DNA from: Chaenocephalus aceratus
Lineage: Eukaryota; Chordata; Actinopteri; Perciformes; Channichthyidae
Assembly (NCBI GenBank): GCA_023974075.1
Contig: JAMFTG010000183.1
Span: 41,001 to 105,000 of the forward strand
Direction of reading: 5' to 3'
DNA length: 64,000 nt
The notes beneath the pieces were generated by a model, which saw only the letters and a program-made list of their open reading frames with translations, was not told the DNA's origin and did no database searches. Of the stretch, positions 11,301-22,852 are shown piece by piece. Each line of letters opens with the position of its first letter. Positions within the stretch are counted from its first letter, which is position 1. Both the position numbers and the translations under genes were made by a program.

Positions 11301-14300
11301 ATCTCAATAAAAATGTGATAAAAAAAAAATGAATAAAGTAACTGTTGAAACTTGAAACCAGATATCACATTATATAATAATAATAATCTGTAACCTGCTG
11401 TATTCAACAGGTTTCAAGCGTCAGTGAACACAGCGCTGGACAGACACAAGCCGGAGGTGGTGGAGCTCAACGTGTCGCTGACTCCGGCCATGAGGGCCAT
11501 CCAGAGCTCCATCCTGGACATCATGAGCGCCTGCCTGAAGGAGCTGAAGCGCTACAACCCCAGCCTGGAGGCCGAGGACCTCTCCCTGGAGAACACGCTG
11601 GGAAACGCCTTCGAAAAGGTATAAGGATGGAGTTGGATGTTGAAATGAAAAGTCTGCTTGTTGTTTATTTAGAACGCCAAATGTAACCTAAAACAAGAAA
11701 ACTAAACAGGCTTTTTTAAACATACTCTCTCCAGCACAGCTTAGCTCTGAGTGTTAGCGATGCTTGCTAATGTAAACAAAGACCATATTACGCCCAAAAC
11801 ACGTCACGCATTGTCTCTCATTGGGTACGGAGGAAAAGAGAGAGGGCTTGGTTTTCTGACACTTTGTTAGTTCCCTGACACCAAGGACACTTATTTATAA
11901 AAGCCATCACAAATGCATTTTGCATGATCGGTGACCTTTAAAGACGCAGCAAACATGGCCTTCTTATGACGGGTGTTTTATCTGATTCGGTGTCTAGTTT
12001 GGAAAGCTGAGTTTCCTGTATTTGAGGTTTGGTTGTGTTTGGCTTACTCTCATCCAGACGATCCGTCACTACCTGGACCCCCTGTGGCACCAGCTGGGAT
12101 CAAAGACCAAGGCTCTGGTCCAGGACCTGAAGGTGCTGAGGGTGCTGCTGCTCTACCTCACCCAGTACGACTGCGTCACCTTCCTCAATCTACTCGAGTC
12201 TCTGCGCTCCAGCCAGAAGAACTTTGGATCCAACTCAGGTAAACTACATCTTACTTTGAAATACTGTGGGTGAATATTGAACCTAATATTTGTGATTAAC
12301 CCTTGTGTTGTGTTCAAAGGCTGTTACCGTTCATGGTGTTCGCGGGTACATTTTGACCCATGATTTAAACACACACAAAAAATTACTATCATCCAATATC
12401 GTTTTAACTACATCATAACTAACTTATAACGCATTCATAACCGTACAATCCTGTTTAATGTTATGGCCCAAAGCACATTACACCACATATTGCACACGTG
12501 CATGTGTGTGTTCAGGTTCAAGTGTTAGTGCACATATTCTTTGAGAAAGGTGGAGTTCCCGTGGGGGGGGGGGGGGGCAGAGGGAGGGGAGACCAGGTGC
12601 ATGTTGCGAACAATGATTGTTACAGTGGATGAAGGGGGCGGGGGAGGGGCGTCTAAGGTCAAAGGTGAATCTTGATTGGGCCAAATTTGACCTTGAGTCA
12701 CCTAAAACAATTCTGCTGGGTCTCCCCAGACCCCAGCACCAAATTATACACTTTTTTTTTAGAGACCTTCAGACTTGGCAGAAATGGTCAACATCAGTTT
12801 TGTAGTGTTGATATATCTGTTGTGGAGGATATCATGAAGCCTGGTTCCGATAAAAAAAAATAGAGCCTATATAGTTTTAACTTGAAACGGGGCACGGGAG
12901 ACCCGAACACAACATAAGGGTTAGGAGATGTGTATGCATGTCTTTGGCTCTTTTCTGCTGTAACAATGTACATTTCCCCTCTGTGGGACTAATAATGGTA
13001 TTCTGGTTCTGGTTCTGGTTCTGGTTCTGATTCAGCACCTTTATCTAAGTTTTGTTTGTTTATGCCACCATCAGGGTGGTTATTCCTCGACTCCAGTACC
13101 TCCATGTTTATGAACACCAGGGGAAGAGTGTACCGCTTCCCAGAGAGCAGGAAGAAAGTCAAACTGGGAGTGGAGGCAGAGAAACCGAAGCCATCCTCAG
13201 GTACCTGACCTCTGCATCCTTTTCTGCTTGCATGTGTATTCATATTAGATTGACTCACATTATGTTTGTTGTTTCAGAGGTGAAACGGCAGCTGGTGCTG
13301 GAGAAGAGCCCGAAGTGGGAGGCTCTGACCGAAGTACTGCAGGAGATCGAGAAGGAGAACCAGAGCTGTGAACATGAACCAGGTCAGAGTGGTGTACAGG
13401 TCCATTATGTCAACACTGCCCCTCATTGTCTATCATTTAGATATAATGTACTACTTTTACAGAATTTCCTAGAAGCCATGTTTAAGTTTCCCAAAGGCGT
13501 TTTTGGTAATAATTTAAATGAATCTACATAGGAAACGCATATAAGAGAAGGAAATCTACAATTGTATTTTAAATGTACATCCAGCAGAAAGGCCAATATA
13601 CACAGCGCTGACATTTCAAAGTCATCCTCTTCAGGGTATGCTGCTTCGTCATGGTTCACGGGTTCGTCCTTTACACGTTACACATGCAGTAAAAGCAAAC
13701 TGGTCCCCTGAATCTGCTGAAAATACGACTATAGAACAGGGCTTTCTCCCAGTATACGTTTCTTTTGTTTCAAAGCACAGGGCGTCCGCGGGGTCTTAAA
13801 AAGTATTAAAAGCTGATAAATCAATTTAGCGAAAATGAAGGCTATTAAAAAGTATTAAACGGCATTGTCCAAGGTTTTACATTTTGTAGCTTGTTTTCAA
13901 TAAGTATATAAATGGTCCAGAGAGGTTGTGTTCTACAGTCTGCCTGAATGTAGTCATGGCGTAGGTGTGTAGTGAGATTCTGTGTAGTTTATTGATGGCA
14001 TCCCGTTGGGTTTGACGTCATCTGAACAGGACGTCGCACGCTCACTGCTTGATAGCAGCGGAGGTCCGTTTACGCCGGTTGCTAAGCAACATCGTTATGG
14101 GGAAATGCAAGTTGCGTCCAAATGGTTGGAAGATAAGGAGGAAGGACAATCAATACTGTATATAGTCAAAGTGAGGTAAAGTGTGTCGCCAAGGTAACCG
14201 GTTAAAACTCCAAGTGGCGATGAGGTCTTAAAATGTATGGAAAGGGTCTTAAAAGGTCTTACATCTGACTTCAGGATTCCTGCACACACCCTGAAGCAGG

Positions 14301-17300
14301 AGAAGCCCATGTTTATAACTAAATACCTTTACTATAACCAATGGTTGCATTCATTTTGAGTGTGTCAGTTAGCCAGTTATCTAAGATCAGGACTACTTGT
14401 ACCTTTTTCTGCAGTTTATTTGCGGGTACATGGAAAGAGTGAGGAGTCGAGATAAGGATTTGGATTTAGCTCTAACTCCAGGGCCCAGGAGTTCAAAGCT
14501 TTTGATCTCAATCAGATCCGATCAGATTTTGAAATCCCATTTTTTGTGATCCAGGATCAGACAAGTCGGACACATTCAGACTTTTCAAGATGACTAGATC
14601 CTGAATATCAGTGCTTTAATCCTACCGAGCGCCATCTAGTGGACATGAAACATAATACAGAGACTTCTATTGTCCAAACTGACTTTTGAAAGGTGATGAC
14701 AGATGATGGACTTTTTTTTTGTTGAAGATATTTTTACTTTAATCTAAATTACATTTGTGATTGACAATCTTTGTTGTGATACTTTTATAAGCATAAACAT
14801 TTATGTCATCAACATTTGGTTGAAAACAAAATGCCACCACCAACGTGAGCAAAAATGGAAAATAAAATTGATTTGCCACGAAGGCTAAAAATTGTGTATT
14901 ATTTCAGTTAACAAACGTTGCCATCTAATTTAAATTGAAACATATTTTAAAATAAATTGTACAGAACATGTTGCTCTGGTGTAACCATTAGCCAATCAGC
15001 AACCAAGGTAACCCCCCCCCCCCCCCCCCCTTATCACCTGAATCTCCCCTAGAGCTCCATTGAGTTCTTTGTAACCAAATGTCTCTCAGAGGGGCGTGGG
15101 GAGGGGCTCCTTATTTCCATCTAAAGTCACAGACAGAGAATCAGCACTTTGGAAACAGGGCTGAAACAGAGGGGATTATGGGTAATGCTGCAATGATCTG
15201 TTTGGTGTTTCAGCCAATCAGAGACAGGCTCTGGATATATCTGAGACCTGTGATATATTGATGAAAAACAGTTGTTAGGGGACCTTTAGATACTGCAGTA
15301 TTTTTTCTGTTGTATTTTGTAAATTACTCTGAAAAGGGAACATTTCTAACGTGTCCCCAGGTCGGGTTCTGATCTGTGCCAGTGATGACCGGACCTGTGC
15401 CCAGCTGCAGCAGTACATCCGGCTCGGCTCCGACTCGTTGCTCCACCGCCTCTACGCCCGCACCGTCGGCAAAAGTGACGCCGCTGCAGCCGCCGCCCTC
15501 GATCTCGATTGCCACAAAAAGGGCAACAGCTGGCCGAAAAAAGGAGACAAGGGAAAAGAGCCGGTGCAGAAAAAACCCACAAAGAGTAAAAAAAGACCCT
15601 CGCTGACTCTGACCCAGATGGTGGGGAAGGACGGGGCGGAGGAGGCGGCCATGATGGGCAGCAGTGGAGACGAGGATGAGGAGGAGGAACAGATGAAGCT
15701 GGATTTGTCATCAGATGCTTATTATGGAGTTCTGAAGGAGCCGCTGACTGTCATCCACCCTCTGAAGGGCCTCACTGACCCCCACAGCCTCACCAGGGTG
15801 CTGCACGAGGTGGAGCCCAGCTTCGTGGTGCTGTACGACGCTGAGATCAGTTTCGTTCGCCAGCTGGAGATCTACAAAGCTAGCCGGCCCGGGAAAACAC
15901 TGAGGGTGTATTTCCTCATCTACGGAGGCTCCACGGAGGAACAGAAGTACCTGACGGCGCTGTCCAGGGAAAAGAAAGCCTTCGAACACCTCATCAGGTC
16001 AGAAACACGCTTCTCTCTGTCTGGTGATGTTTTGTTGCGTTGGTTTCTCTTTGGTGACTGTGTGTGTTTTTCTCCGCAGGGAAAAAGCTACCATGGTGAT
16101 CCCAGAGGAGAGGGAGGGGCGGGACGACACTAACCTGGACCTGGCAAGGAATTTAGGGCCTGCAAACGCCACCACCAACACCCGCAAAGCAGGCATGTCT
16201 ATAGAACTGAAACGACTAGTCGCTATTTTCAACTATTTTGATGAGTGATTAATTGTTAGTTATTCTTCTTGCAAAAATGGCAGATTCCAGAGAGAAATAC
16301 GGACACTGGAATGGAACTTTTTAATGATTTTCTGTACTTAAAGATATATTATAACGTTAAATCAAAAATCGAAAATAATTGGTATTGAAGATAAATATTC
16401 TGATGCTAGTAAAAGTAGGCTTTTATCTACTTAGAAAAAGACCTGCAAGGACATTGTGCATTTCTGTTAAAAGAGTCAGATTCCTTTTTATTTATTGTTC
16501 TGTGGATTTATATATTTAGGATACTTGTTTTTTCCCACATTATTTTTGATATATAAATAATTGTTCTTTAAAGTTTTCATGCATTATTATTGCATTATGC
16601 ATTATTATTTTATCAGAGGCATAAAATCCACCAAAATCTATTTGTTGTCATTTTCAAACATCCATTGGTTCCCCTGGACAGTTTATTTTGTCTTACCTTA
16701 TAAAAGTCCCCACGATTTCTTAAATAAGTGTTTTCTGTTTTCCCATTTCCTGTCCACTAACCAGGAGGTCAGGAGCAGCCCCAAAGAGCCGTCCCGAGTC
16801 ATCGTAGACATGCGTGAGTTTCGCAGTGAGCTGCCCTCGTTGCTGCCCGCCGCGGGCTGGACATCGAGCCCGTCACCCTGGAAGTGGGCGACTACATCCT
16901 GACCCCGGACACGTGCGTCGAGCGGAAAGAGCATCAGTGATCTGATTGGCTCCCTGCAGAGCGGCCGCCTCTACACTCAGTGTCTCTTCCATGACTCGAT
17001 ACTACAAAAGACCAGTGCTGCTCATTGAGTTTGACCCAGCAAAACCCTTTTCCTTGAGGCTCGCTCTGATTTCCGTCATGAGATATCGGCCAATGACATT
17101 TCTTCCAAAACTCACCTTACTCACTTTGCATTTCCCTCGGCTCCGTATTCTCTGGTGCCCGTCCCCCCACGCCACTGCCGAGCTCTTCGAGGATCTGAAG
17201 AAAGGTCGCCTGGAGCCGGATGGTGCCGCGGCTCAGGCCGTCACACAGCCGAGTCAGACATGGTGGCCGAATCAGCTGCCCTCTACAACCCCGGGCCGTA

Positions 17301-17509
17301 TGACTTCCTGTTGAAAATGCCTGGGGTCAATATGAAGAAATACAGGGCTCTTGTGAAAAAACGCAGACAGCCTGGCAGATTTAGCCAAACTCAGCCAGGA
17401 AAGGTTGGCAGAAATACTGGAGAATGCTAAAATGCTAAGCAAGCTGTTTGAGTTTCTGCATAATGATGCTGATGTCCCTGCTCCGGTGCAGAAGGGCAAG
17501 CGGACATGA
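8306..17509 (+). CDS. ercc4: DNA repair endonuclease XPF, catalytic subunit (10 coding exons; last exon frame-disrupted)
   Basis: XPF pairs with ERCC1 in the nucleus and cuts DNA 5' of bulky lesions in nucleotide excision repair and in crosslink repair. Exons: 8306-8482, 9187-9367, 10764-10959, 11411-11618, 12058-12238, 13075-13200, 13278-13382, 15361-15997, 16080-16192, 16765-17509. Phases agree throughout and all introns are GT-AG except intron 9, which is GC-AG. The sum is 888 codons including the stop after correcting a net +5, against about 916 residues in human. The N-terminal SF2-helicase-like region (exons 1-8) is intact; the nuclease and HhH2 regions lie in the last exon. That exon carries eight indels although its codons are otherwise well conserved. 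The start MAGPLLEFE matches the conserved N-terminus of the family. AATAAA at 17847-17852 is the likely poly(A) signal. Confidence 0.95.
9385..9545. mobile_element. Retroelement 3' tail in ercc4 intron 2
   Basis: 'ttcaaaggttttattgtcat' followed by 'caatgaaattcttctgacct' and an A-rich tail. The same motif recurs near 9075, 33350-33440 and 41490-41570, so it is a dispersed LINE/SINE-type 3' end. Confidence 0.6.
9600..10032 (-). mobile_element. L2-like LINE 3' fragment, antisense
   Basis: Read on the minus strand, about 9820-9730 encodes '[20 protein letters not shown]' followed by '[10 protein letters not shown]', typical of the C-terminal end of L2/Rex1-type LINE reverse-transcriptase proteins. 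'ggcgcctttcatgacaccca' near 9612 is a typical 3' end. Truncated and frame-shifted. Confidence 0.65.
12294..12924. mobile_element. piggyBac-like non-autonomous element in ercc4 intron 5
   Basis: Starts at TTAACCCTTGTGTTGTGTTC and ends with the inverted 'gaacacaacataagggtta', with a TTAA or TTAG flank. Internal sequence (for example 'gaatcttgattgggccaaat') recurs in opposite orientation at 55797-56640. TTAA targeting and these ends fit piggyBac-type elements. Confidence 0.65.
13778..14293. mobile_element. hAT-like non-autonomous element, copy 1 (ercc4 intron 7)
   Basis: 516 bp with ends CAGGGCGTCCGCGGGG and 'cctgcacacaccctg', flanked by the 5-bp duplication AAGCA (13773-13777, 14294-14298). 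It contains an ATG frame beginning MGKCK that soon stops, a remnant of a transposase N-terminus. Nearly identical to 34043-34559. Confidence 0.82.
14990..15290 (-). mobile_element. Non-autonomous 'aggggacctttA' fish repeat, antisense fragment
   Basis: Matches 62930-63240 in reverse complement (for example 'gattatgggtaatgctgc', 'atgtctctcagaggggcgtg') and ends 'ttaggggacctttag'. It contains a C homopolymer of about 20 bases at 15011-15030. Lies just before ercc4 exon 8. Confidence 0.7.
15361..15997 (+). CDS. ercc4: ercc4 exon 8 (linker and start of the conserved C-terminal half)
   Basis: The longest intact exon (637 nt). It starts '[16 protein letters not shown]', runs through a low-complexity lysine-rich linker and an acidic stretch, and then enters '[10 protein letters not shown]' and '[20 protein letters not shown]', diagnostic of XPF. 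It ends at 'FEHLIR' with a canonical donor. Codon 1 is completed by the last base of exon 7. Confidence 0.93.
16080..16192 (+). CDS. ercc4: ercc4 exon 9 with GC splice donor
   Basis: Encodes '[20 protein letters not shown]' through 'TRKAG'. The donor reads CAG|GCATGT rather than GT. Joining it to the acceptor at 16763-16764 recreates the conserved KAGGQEQ peptide across the junction in the right phase, so the GC donor is well supported. Confidence 0.85.
16765..17509 (+). CDS. ercc4: ercc4 last exon: ERCC4 nuclease domain and HhH2, with eight indels
   Basis: Peptide segments in shifting frames match XPF in order: '[18 protein letters not shown]', '[14 protein letters not shown]', 'CVERK', '[17 protein letters not shown]', '[20 protein letters not shown]', '[20 protein letters not shown]', '[20 protein letters not shown]', '[20 protein letters not shown]' and a C-terminal HhH2 helix pair. 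Frame breaks: +1 at 16779-16782 (C4), -1 at 16846-16848, +1 near 16929, +1 near 16986-16988, -1 near 17056-17058, +1 at 17107-17110 (A4), +2 near 17242-17247, +1 at 17356-17361 (A6). The third lies inside the catalytic ERKxxxD motif. The stop TGA is at 17507-17509. No intron interrupts this 745-bp stretch. Confidence 0.88.
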
Positions 17510-18369
17510 TGGGTGTGGACATTGAATTGCTTCAAGAGGGATTAATCAAATGGGCTTTCTTCTTCTTCAAAGCATCTGATTTATGTATATAATTATAATG
17601 TTCCTGGTATCAGGAGGATTAGTTTTCAATGTACATTTTGATGATAATGGCATGATGTAAAATGATGCAGACTGAATTCACACCGTCTGTCTTCAAAAAG
17701 AGTATTATATTATGTACAGAATGAACTGATATACTGCAATGTTTTTTTCTATTGTACTTTAGAAACTACTCTGAAAATGGTACATGTTCTTAAATAACTT
17801 GGCAAGAATCAAATATTTTATAATTGTTTTGTTTACCTTTTGTTTAAATAAATACATCTTTCTAGAACAACACTGTTTTATAACCCCTTTATTGTACTTA
17901 GACCCCTTTTAGAAACTCCACTTTATGATTTTTAAAAAGTCAAAAAAATGTGGGAAATGAAAATCACCCATTAGCTGGGCATGGTGTTTCTATGTTGCTC
18001 AGTTTCTGAAAACCGCATTCATTCAAGAAAAAAGACACAATTAGTTGTATTATTGGGTGGTCATACATACAAGGAAGTCCTGGGACTACATCATGAAATC
18101 TAAAGGAGTTTCCTGCATTAGTTTGACTGCATTGTGTTGTGAGAATGAGCATTTGTGATTTGTGTCACCTCGAATATCTACCAGATTCACACAGCAACCA
18201 TTACATAACACTACTCATCATATGTGAGGGGGAAAAACAGACATAGGATATTCTTTATGAGTGTTGTTGTGATGTAGTTTAGTTGAAAAAATCGAGTCAT
18301 GCTGATGGTAGACGATAAATGCTGAGTGACCGGTAAACAGGCAGATCCCTCCGCCACTCCCCCCAAGGC
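17510..18369. other. ercc4 3' UTR and intergenic spacer
   Basis: ercc4 3' UTR to the AATAAA at 17847-17852, then about 500 bp of AT-rich spacer before the mrtfb promoter. No additional gene or RNA seen. Confidence 0.55.
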
Positions 18370-18420
18370 TTCGTCATTACGTCACTCCGCATCCGAGCCT
18401 AGACCCAGTCGCAGCCATTT
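18370..18420 (+). promoter_or_regulatory. mrtfb: Putative mrtfb core promoter: CRE-like and YY1-like sites
   Basis: TTACGTCA at 18377-18384 is a near-consensus CRE/ATF site. GCCATTTT at about 18414-18421 fits YY1, which often sits at the start site of TATA-less promoters. Both lie just before the 5' UTR exon that ends at 18549. Confidence 0.5.
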
Positions 18421-18549
18421 TACTCCGCGAAATAAACTTCAATCTCACAGCTACAGGAAACAAAACAACACCCACGCGACCATTCCCCCGGGATAATGGA
18501 TATCTCATTGTGAACAGAACACAGTCCGGTTTCAAGTCTTCTCAAATAG
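18415..18549 (+). other. mrtfb: mrtfb 5' UTR exon 1
   Basis: GC-rich leader ending in a strong donor, ATAG|GTGAGT, after 18549. The 5' boundary is inferred from the promoter motifs. It contains a five-codon upstream ORF (MDISL) at 18496-18513. Assigned to mrtfb because it is the next plus-strand gene and the exon is non-coding. Confidence 0.55.
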
Positions 18550-20292
18550 GTGAGTCCACAGACCCGGGGCGACGCTGTCTTGTTTTTAGCATGTGTTAGC
18601 ATGTGTTAGCATGTGTTAGCTTAGCCGAGCTAACTGTGAGGTGGTTGTTGCTGAGCAGCGTTTGTGAAAAGCAGACGAGGCTTGGTGCAATAACACAGCA
18701 ATGTGGAGTTGTGGACATGAAGGGTTTGACTGCCACTCACATTGAGGTGTTTTTAAGTCATTGTAAGAATGGCCGCTTCATCATGTTTTTAATTATTGGC
18801 ACTGTCTGCACTCACCTGTCAGATTTAAAGTAGCTAAACAACGTTAGCTGATCCCACACCCACCTCTGCGATAACAGACACTGCAGACAGCCAAGCCAGG
18901 CAATAACACCTCTATAGGAAATATGTGTCCTTTCTCCTAATGCTATCTAGGTGTCAAGGAGAGATGGTACTTAGATCTTGTACTTGAGTAAAAAGTAGAT
19001 GTACTAAATGTAGGAATACTCTGTTACAGTAAAAGTCCTGCATTCAAAATCTGACTCAAGTAAAGTACAAAAAGATACTTAAAGTACCGAAGGTGAAAGT
19101 ACTCATTGTGCACATTGGCCCATTTCAGATGAATATATATATATGATATGTTTTATAATGATTGATCATTAAAGTGTTATCAAAGCTGGTAAAGGTGCAG
19201 CTAGTTTTAATGACTGTGTATACTGAGGGTAGCTTGTTAATTCACTCCAGGTGTACTAAGGTGTGTTCTTTTAGTTGTTTTTTAAATGTTTCACATCATT
19301 AATCCAAATCTGCTACGTAACTTAAGATTATTTGTAAATATGGTGGAGTCAAAGTCCATGAATTACCTCTGAATAATAGTGGGGTAGGAAAGTAGCAAAA
19401 GGTCCCTCAAAATTGTACTTAAGTTCAGTAGTACTTCGGTTAATGTACTTATTTACTTTAAACCACTGGTACTGTATGCTTATTACTTGAGCTAGCATGC
19501 TTTCAAAGGCTGGGGCATGCTGTGATTTGGGAGACTAATCACCCTGCTATTACTGAACTCGTGTTTTCTTATTGATGGTATTTGTACCTTTGTTATAGAT
19601 GGCACAGATAGGTTGGAAAGAGAGGAGATGACAAGCATGTGGTTCTAAAGTGACACTGCTAAATATGACTAACCATGCACACTGTTAACAAGACCCCCCC
19701 CCCTCCCTCTTAAACCCTATGATGTTATCTTATTGCCTTCCCCACTGATTGAAGTGAGAAAAGTGAGGTAGTGCTGCAGCAAATCCAAACACATTGTGGT
19801 GTGTGTGTGAGTCATAAAGACTGGCAGGATGTGTTGTTTCACAGGCGCTTTTTGCTGTCCAAGTCTGACATGGAGAAGTGTGAATTATTAGAGTTAACCT
19901 AACACTGTAAGGCTGAAGGGAAAGTTATTATCGTTAAAGGCTGTGTGTCGTATATCTCTTGCTTATTTTAGAGCCACCCGTGCAGTATAAGCTCGCAGGA
20001 AGACCGTCTACCCAGATCCCTTTTAGCCTCGGGGTTCAGTGTCTCTTGTGTCAAATTAAATGGCACTAGAGACTTATTAAATATATGAAAATGTCCTATT
20101 TCTGACGTTTTTCCATCCTCCAAGTGGAAAGAGTTGCAGGAGACATTAGTACTGAGGGTTATCTACCAACAGGAAAGCATGCAACCCATAGTTTCAGAAA
20201 CGACTTTACATAACCAGCCTACATACTGTCTTTATTATTGCAGGCCACTCTCTATTAAGGTTTGTCTATCTAGCTGCTTTAATAGTCTCTTC
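18550..20292. other. mrtfb intron 1, first part
   Basis: No gene seen. Includes a short 'agcatgtgtt' triplication at 18590-18620 and a dispersed repeat at about 18960-19470 rich in 'tacttgagtaaaaagta' type sequence. Confidence 0.45.
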
Positions 20293-20297
20293 TTAAG

Positions 20298-21089
20298 GCC
20301 CCGACACACCAAGCTGACACCAAAGAACACGTCCCGACTGGGGTTGCCAGAAACTGACCATGATCAAATCGATTATTCGGCAGCCCTGGCGAATAATAAT
20401 CGATTATTTTTACAGTAAAACAAACTGGTGGTGTGACCAATGACCATTTACAATTATTAATACTATTACTATTATTAGCATATATATATTTAATATATTT
20501 GGTTGAAACTAAGCCATAAAAAAAAAAAAAAAAAACATAAAAAAAAAAAATATATATAAATAAAATCGATTTTTAAAAATAATATTCGATTATGGAGACT
20601 GTAGCGAATAATCGCTGGCATCCCTATTCCCGACGGTCCCGATTGTTATGTCGCCTCACGTCTCCTGCGTCTTGGCCAAAAAGTCGCACTGGAACACACC
20701 GCAAGGACTTCAGCCGACGGCGTACGCACTGCGCATGCGTGAGTGGCAATAACTCCTCCTTACCAGCAGGCGGCGGTAGTGTGCATTCGTCATTCAAAAG
20801 AGGCAACAACCGGAAGACAGACGGCATGATAGATACAAACAACAAAATAGCGTGCGTTCCATTTTCACTCTCGTCCATCACAGACGGTTTCACATAACGA
20901 CTTATCAAAAACATGTTTAGTGCGGTGCTGGGAAATGAAAGATAATAGCCGTCTGTGTGTGCCTTCTTCACTTCCGTTTCGCTTCTCATGCACTGATTCG
21001 CTAAGCTGAACAGCCAATCAGGGTGATTTCTTTTGCCGACAGCCGAAAAGACACCTATCGACGGCCGAAATCGGCTCGGTGTGTCGGGG
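20298..21089. mobile_element. PIF/Harbinger-like element (outer), copy 1
   Basis: Ends 'aggccccgacacaccaagct' and 'ctcggtgtgtcggggcct' are inverted repeats flanked by TTA on both sides, the 3-bp target typical of Harbinger. A second family member lies at 28083-28545, and comparing the two shows that 20339-20628 is a later insertion. Confidence 0.78.
20340..20626. mobile_element. hAT-like element nested in the Harbinger-like element
   Basis: Ends 'gggttgccagaaactgacc' and 'gctggcatccct' are imperfect inverted repeats flanked by TCCCGAC on both sides. The sequence is absent from the paralogous position in the 28.1-kb copy. The interior is AT-rich with A-runs and no coding frame. Confidence 0.72.
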
Positions 21090-21092
21090 CCT

Positions 21093-22850
21093 TTAGGTGA
21101 GGCAGGGCCATTGTGTTTGGTATCCAGCCGTTGATACCTTTGTACTCTTGTTAGAAGCTCCTTTGAGCAAAGTCCACAAAGGAAGGAAATGACATGTTTG
21201 TCTGTGGGAACAGAGCAGAGCGGTGACTCTGGAGAATGAGCCACAGATGACATCATTTCTTTCTTATCTTTGGATAAAGAAGACATTTTTGTTGGAACCA
21301 GACGTGGTCTATTTCAGGCCCCGAAAACTGCACACTCAATCTAGAGTTTGCCATCGAGTGGTTCTCATGCTTTGTGTGTGTGTTTCCTATTGGGTACATT
21401 TATTTTAGTATCCTTCACATCGTTAAATCATTATTGGATGATTGAGCCATTTTCACTAATCCCAACAGTGTTTATGTTGATGTGTCACCCTTTAATAAAA
21501 CTTAACAAGCAACATCTTTGATGATATGAGGTTTTAAAAACACGCTTTTTTCTAAGCATCCCCTTTGTTCTTCTGAGACTTAAATGAACAAGTATTTTTA
21601 TGCTAAGAGTATTCCAGTGATCCAGAACATGAGATATCTAGATTTGTAGACAAAGGCTTTTACTTTATGATCCTAGGCCTTTGGTTTTGATGCCTCTGCG
21701 TCGATGAAAGCAGTGACCAGAGGCATCATGTTTTCGGGTTGTCTGTCCCATTCTCGTGATTCATTATTTCAGTAATGCCTTGAAGGAATGTTTTCCAATT
21801 TGTCACAAACATCCACTTGGACTCAAGAATGAACTGATAAGATTTTGATGGTGAGGGTCAAGATCACTGAGGCCTCACAAAACATATTTCTGGATACAAC
21901 TCAATCATTTCAAATGCTAATTATGACATTTTTAAACCAATTTCGAATTGGATAAAATGCGGAAGTGATGACATTTTTGACAAACATGGATGTTAGCGTC
22001 AACTTGACTAGATTGGGGATATTCTAGTTTATAATAGGGCTGTTATTACCGTTTCAACACATGTTATTTTTCATGTAGACAAAGAGGTGTGTTGATGTCC
22101 TTTAACAGAATCCAGACCCCCTTATTGTTTATGGTTCACCAGCTCTTACAGACCGAGGCCTCACTGTTCAGTTGTCACCTGCTGTCAGTGGATGTGTGAG
22201 TGCTTGTGGGTACTTCATAACACAAATGCTTCACAGCCAGGCCTATTTGTAGTAAAGTTAACCCTTGACCTGGTATGCAGAGACTGGGAAGTGTTGGTAT
22301 TTCTCAGGAAGATACCAAGAGTCTGTTTATTCCTTGTTGTGGATACGTGGCTCTCTGAATGGCTGCTAAAGTATCGATTCGCTGGTTCTTCTGCTGAAAA
22401 CAGGATTGCAAAACACTAGTTAGACTTTGAATATTGCCTAACATCCTGAATCCACATGTATTTAAGCGCTTTAGTGTTTTTGTCATTCAATCCCGTCAGC
22501 CTTAAGACAATTACAAAGAAGATGTTTGCAGTCGAAGGTCATAAACCGTCGCACCTGCACTGCAAATGTGTAATCTTTTATATGTCTGCTAGAGAAGGAA
22601 CAGCCTCGGGGCGATTGACACTCCCAGATACTGCCATCATGCTGGCAAAATGCCCACTCAATGGATTACCTAGTGGAACTCTGATCTGCTGGAGATAATA
22701 AAACTCAGACCTGAAAACCAGTTCTTGTTCTCAGTTAGAAACCTGGTTAATTTGGCTTTTTCTGACATGCTGGCATTGCATTGAGTTCCACAATGAGCTT
22801 TGGGTGTTTATATATTAAAAAAACAACCGTCACAGAAGTCCATGTTAGTG
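21093..22850. other. mrtfb intron 1, middle part
   Basis: I see no gene, RNA or clear transposon terminus in this stretch; ordinary AT-rich intron. Confidence 0.4.
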
Positions 22851-22852
22851 GG

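Noticed and set aside
20624..21286. 220-codon minus-strand frame
   Set aside because: It lies across a Harbinger-like transposon end and flanking DNA and shows no domain.
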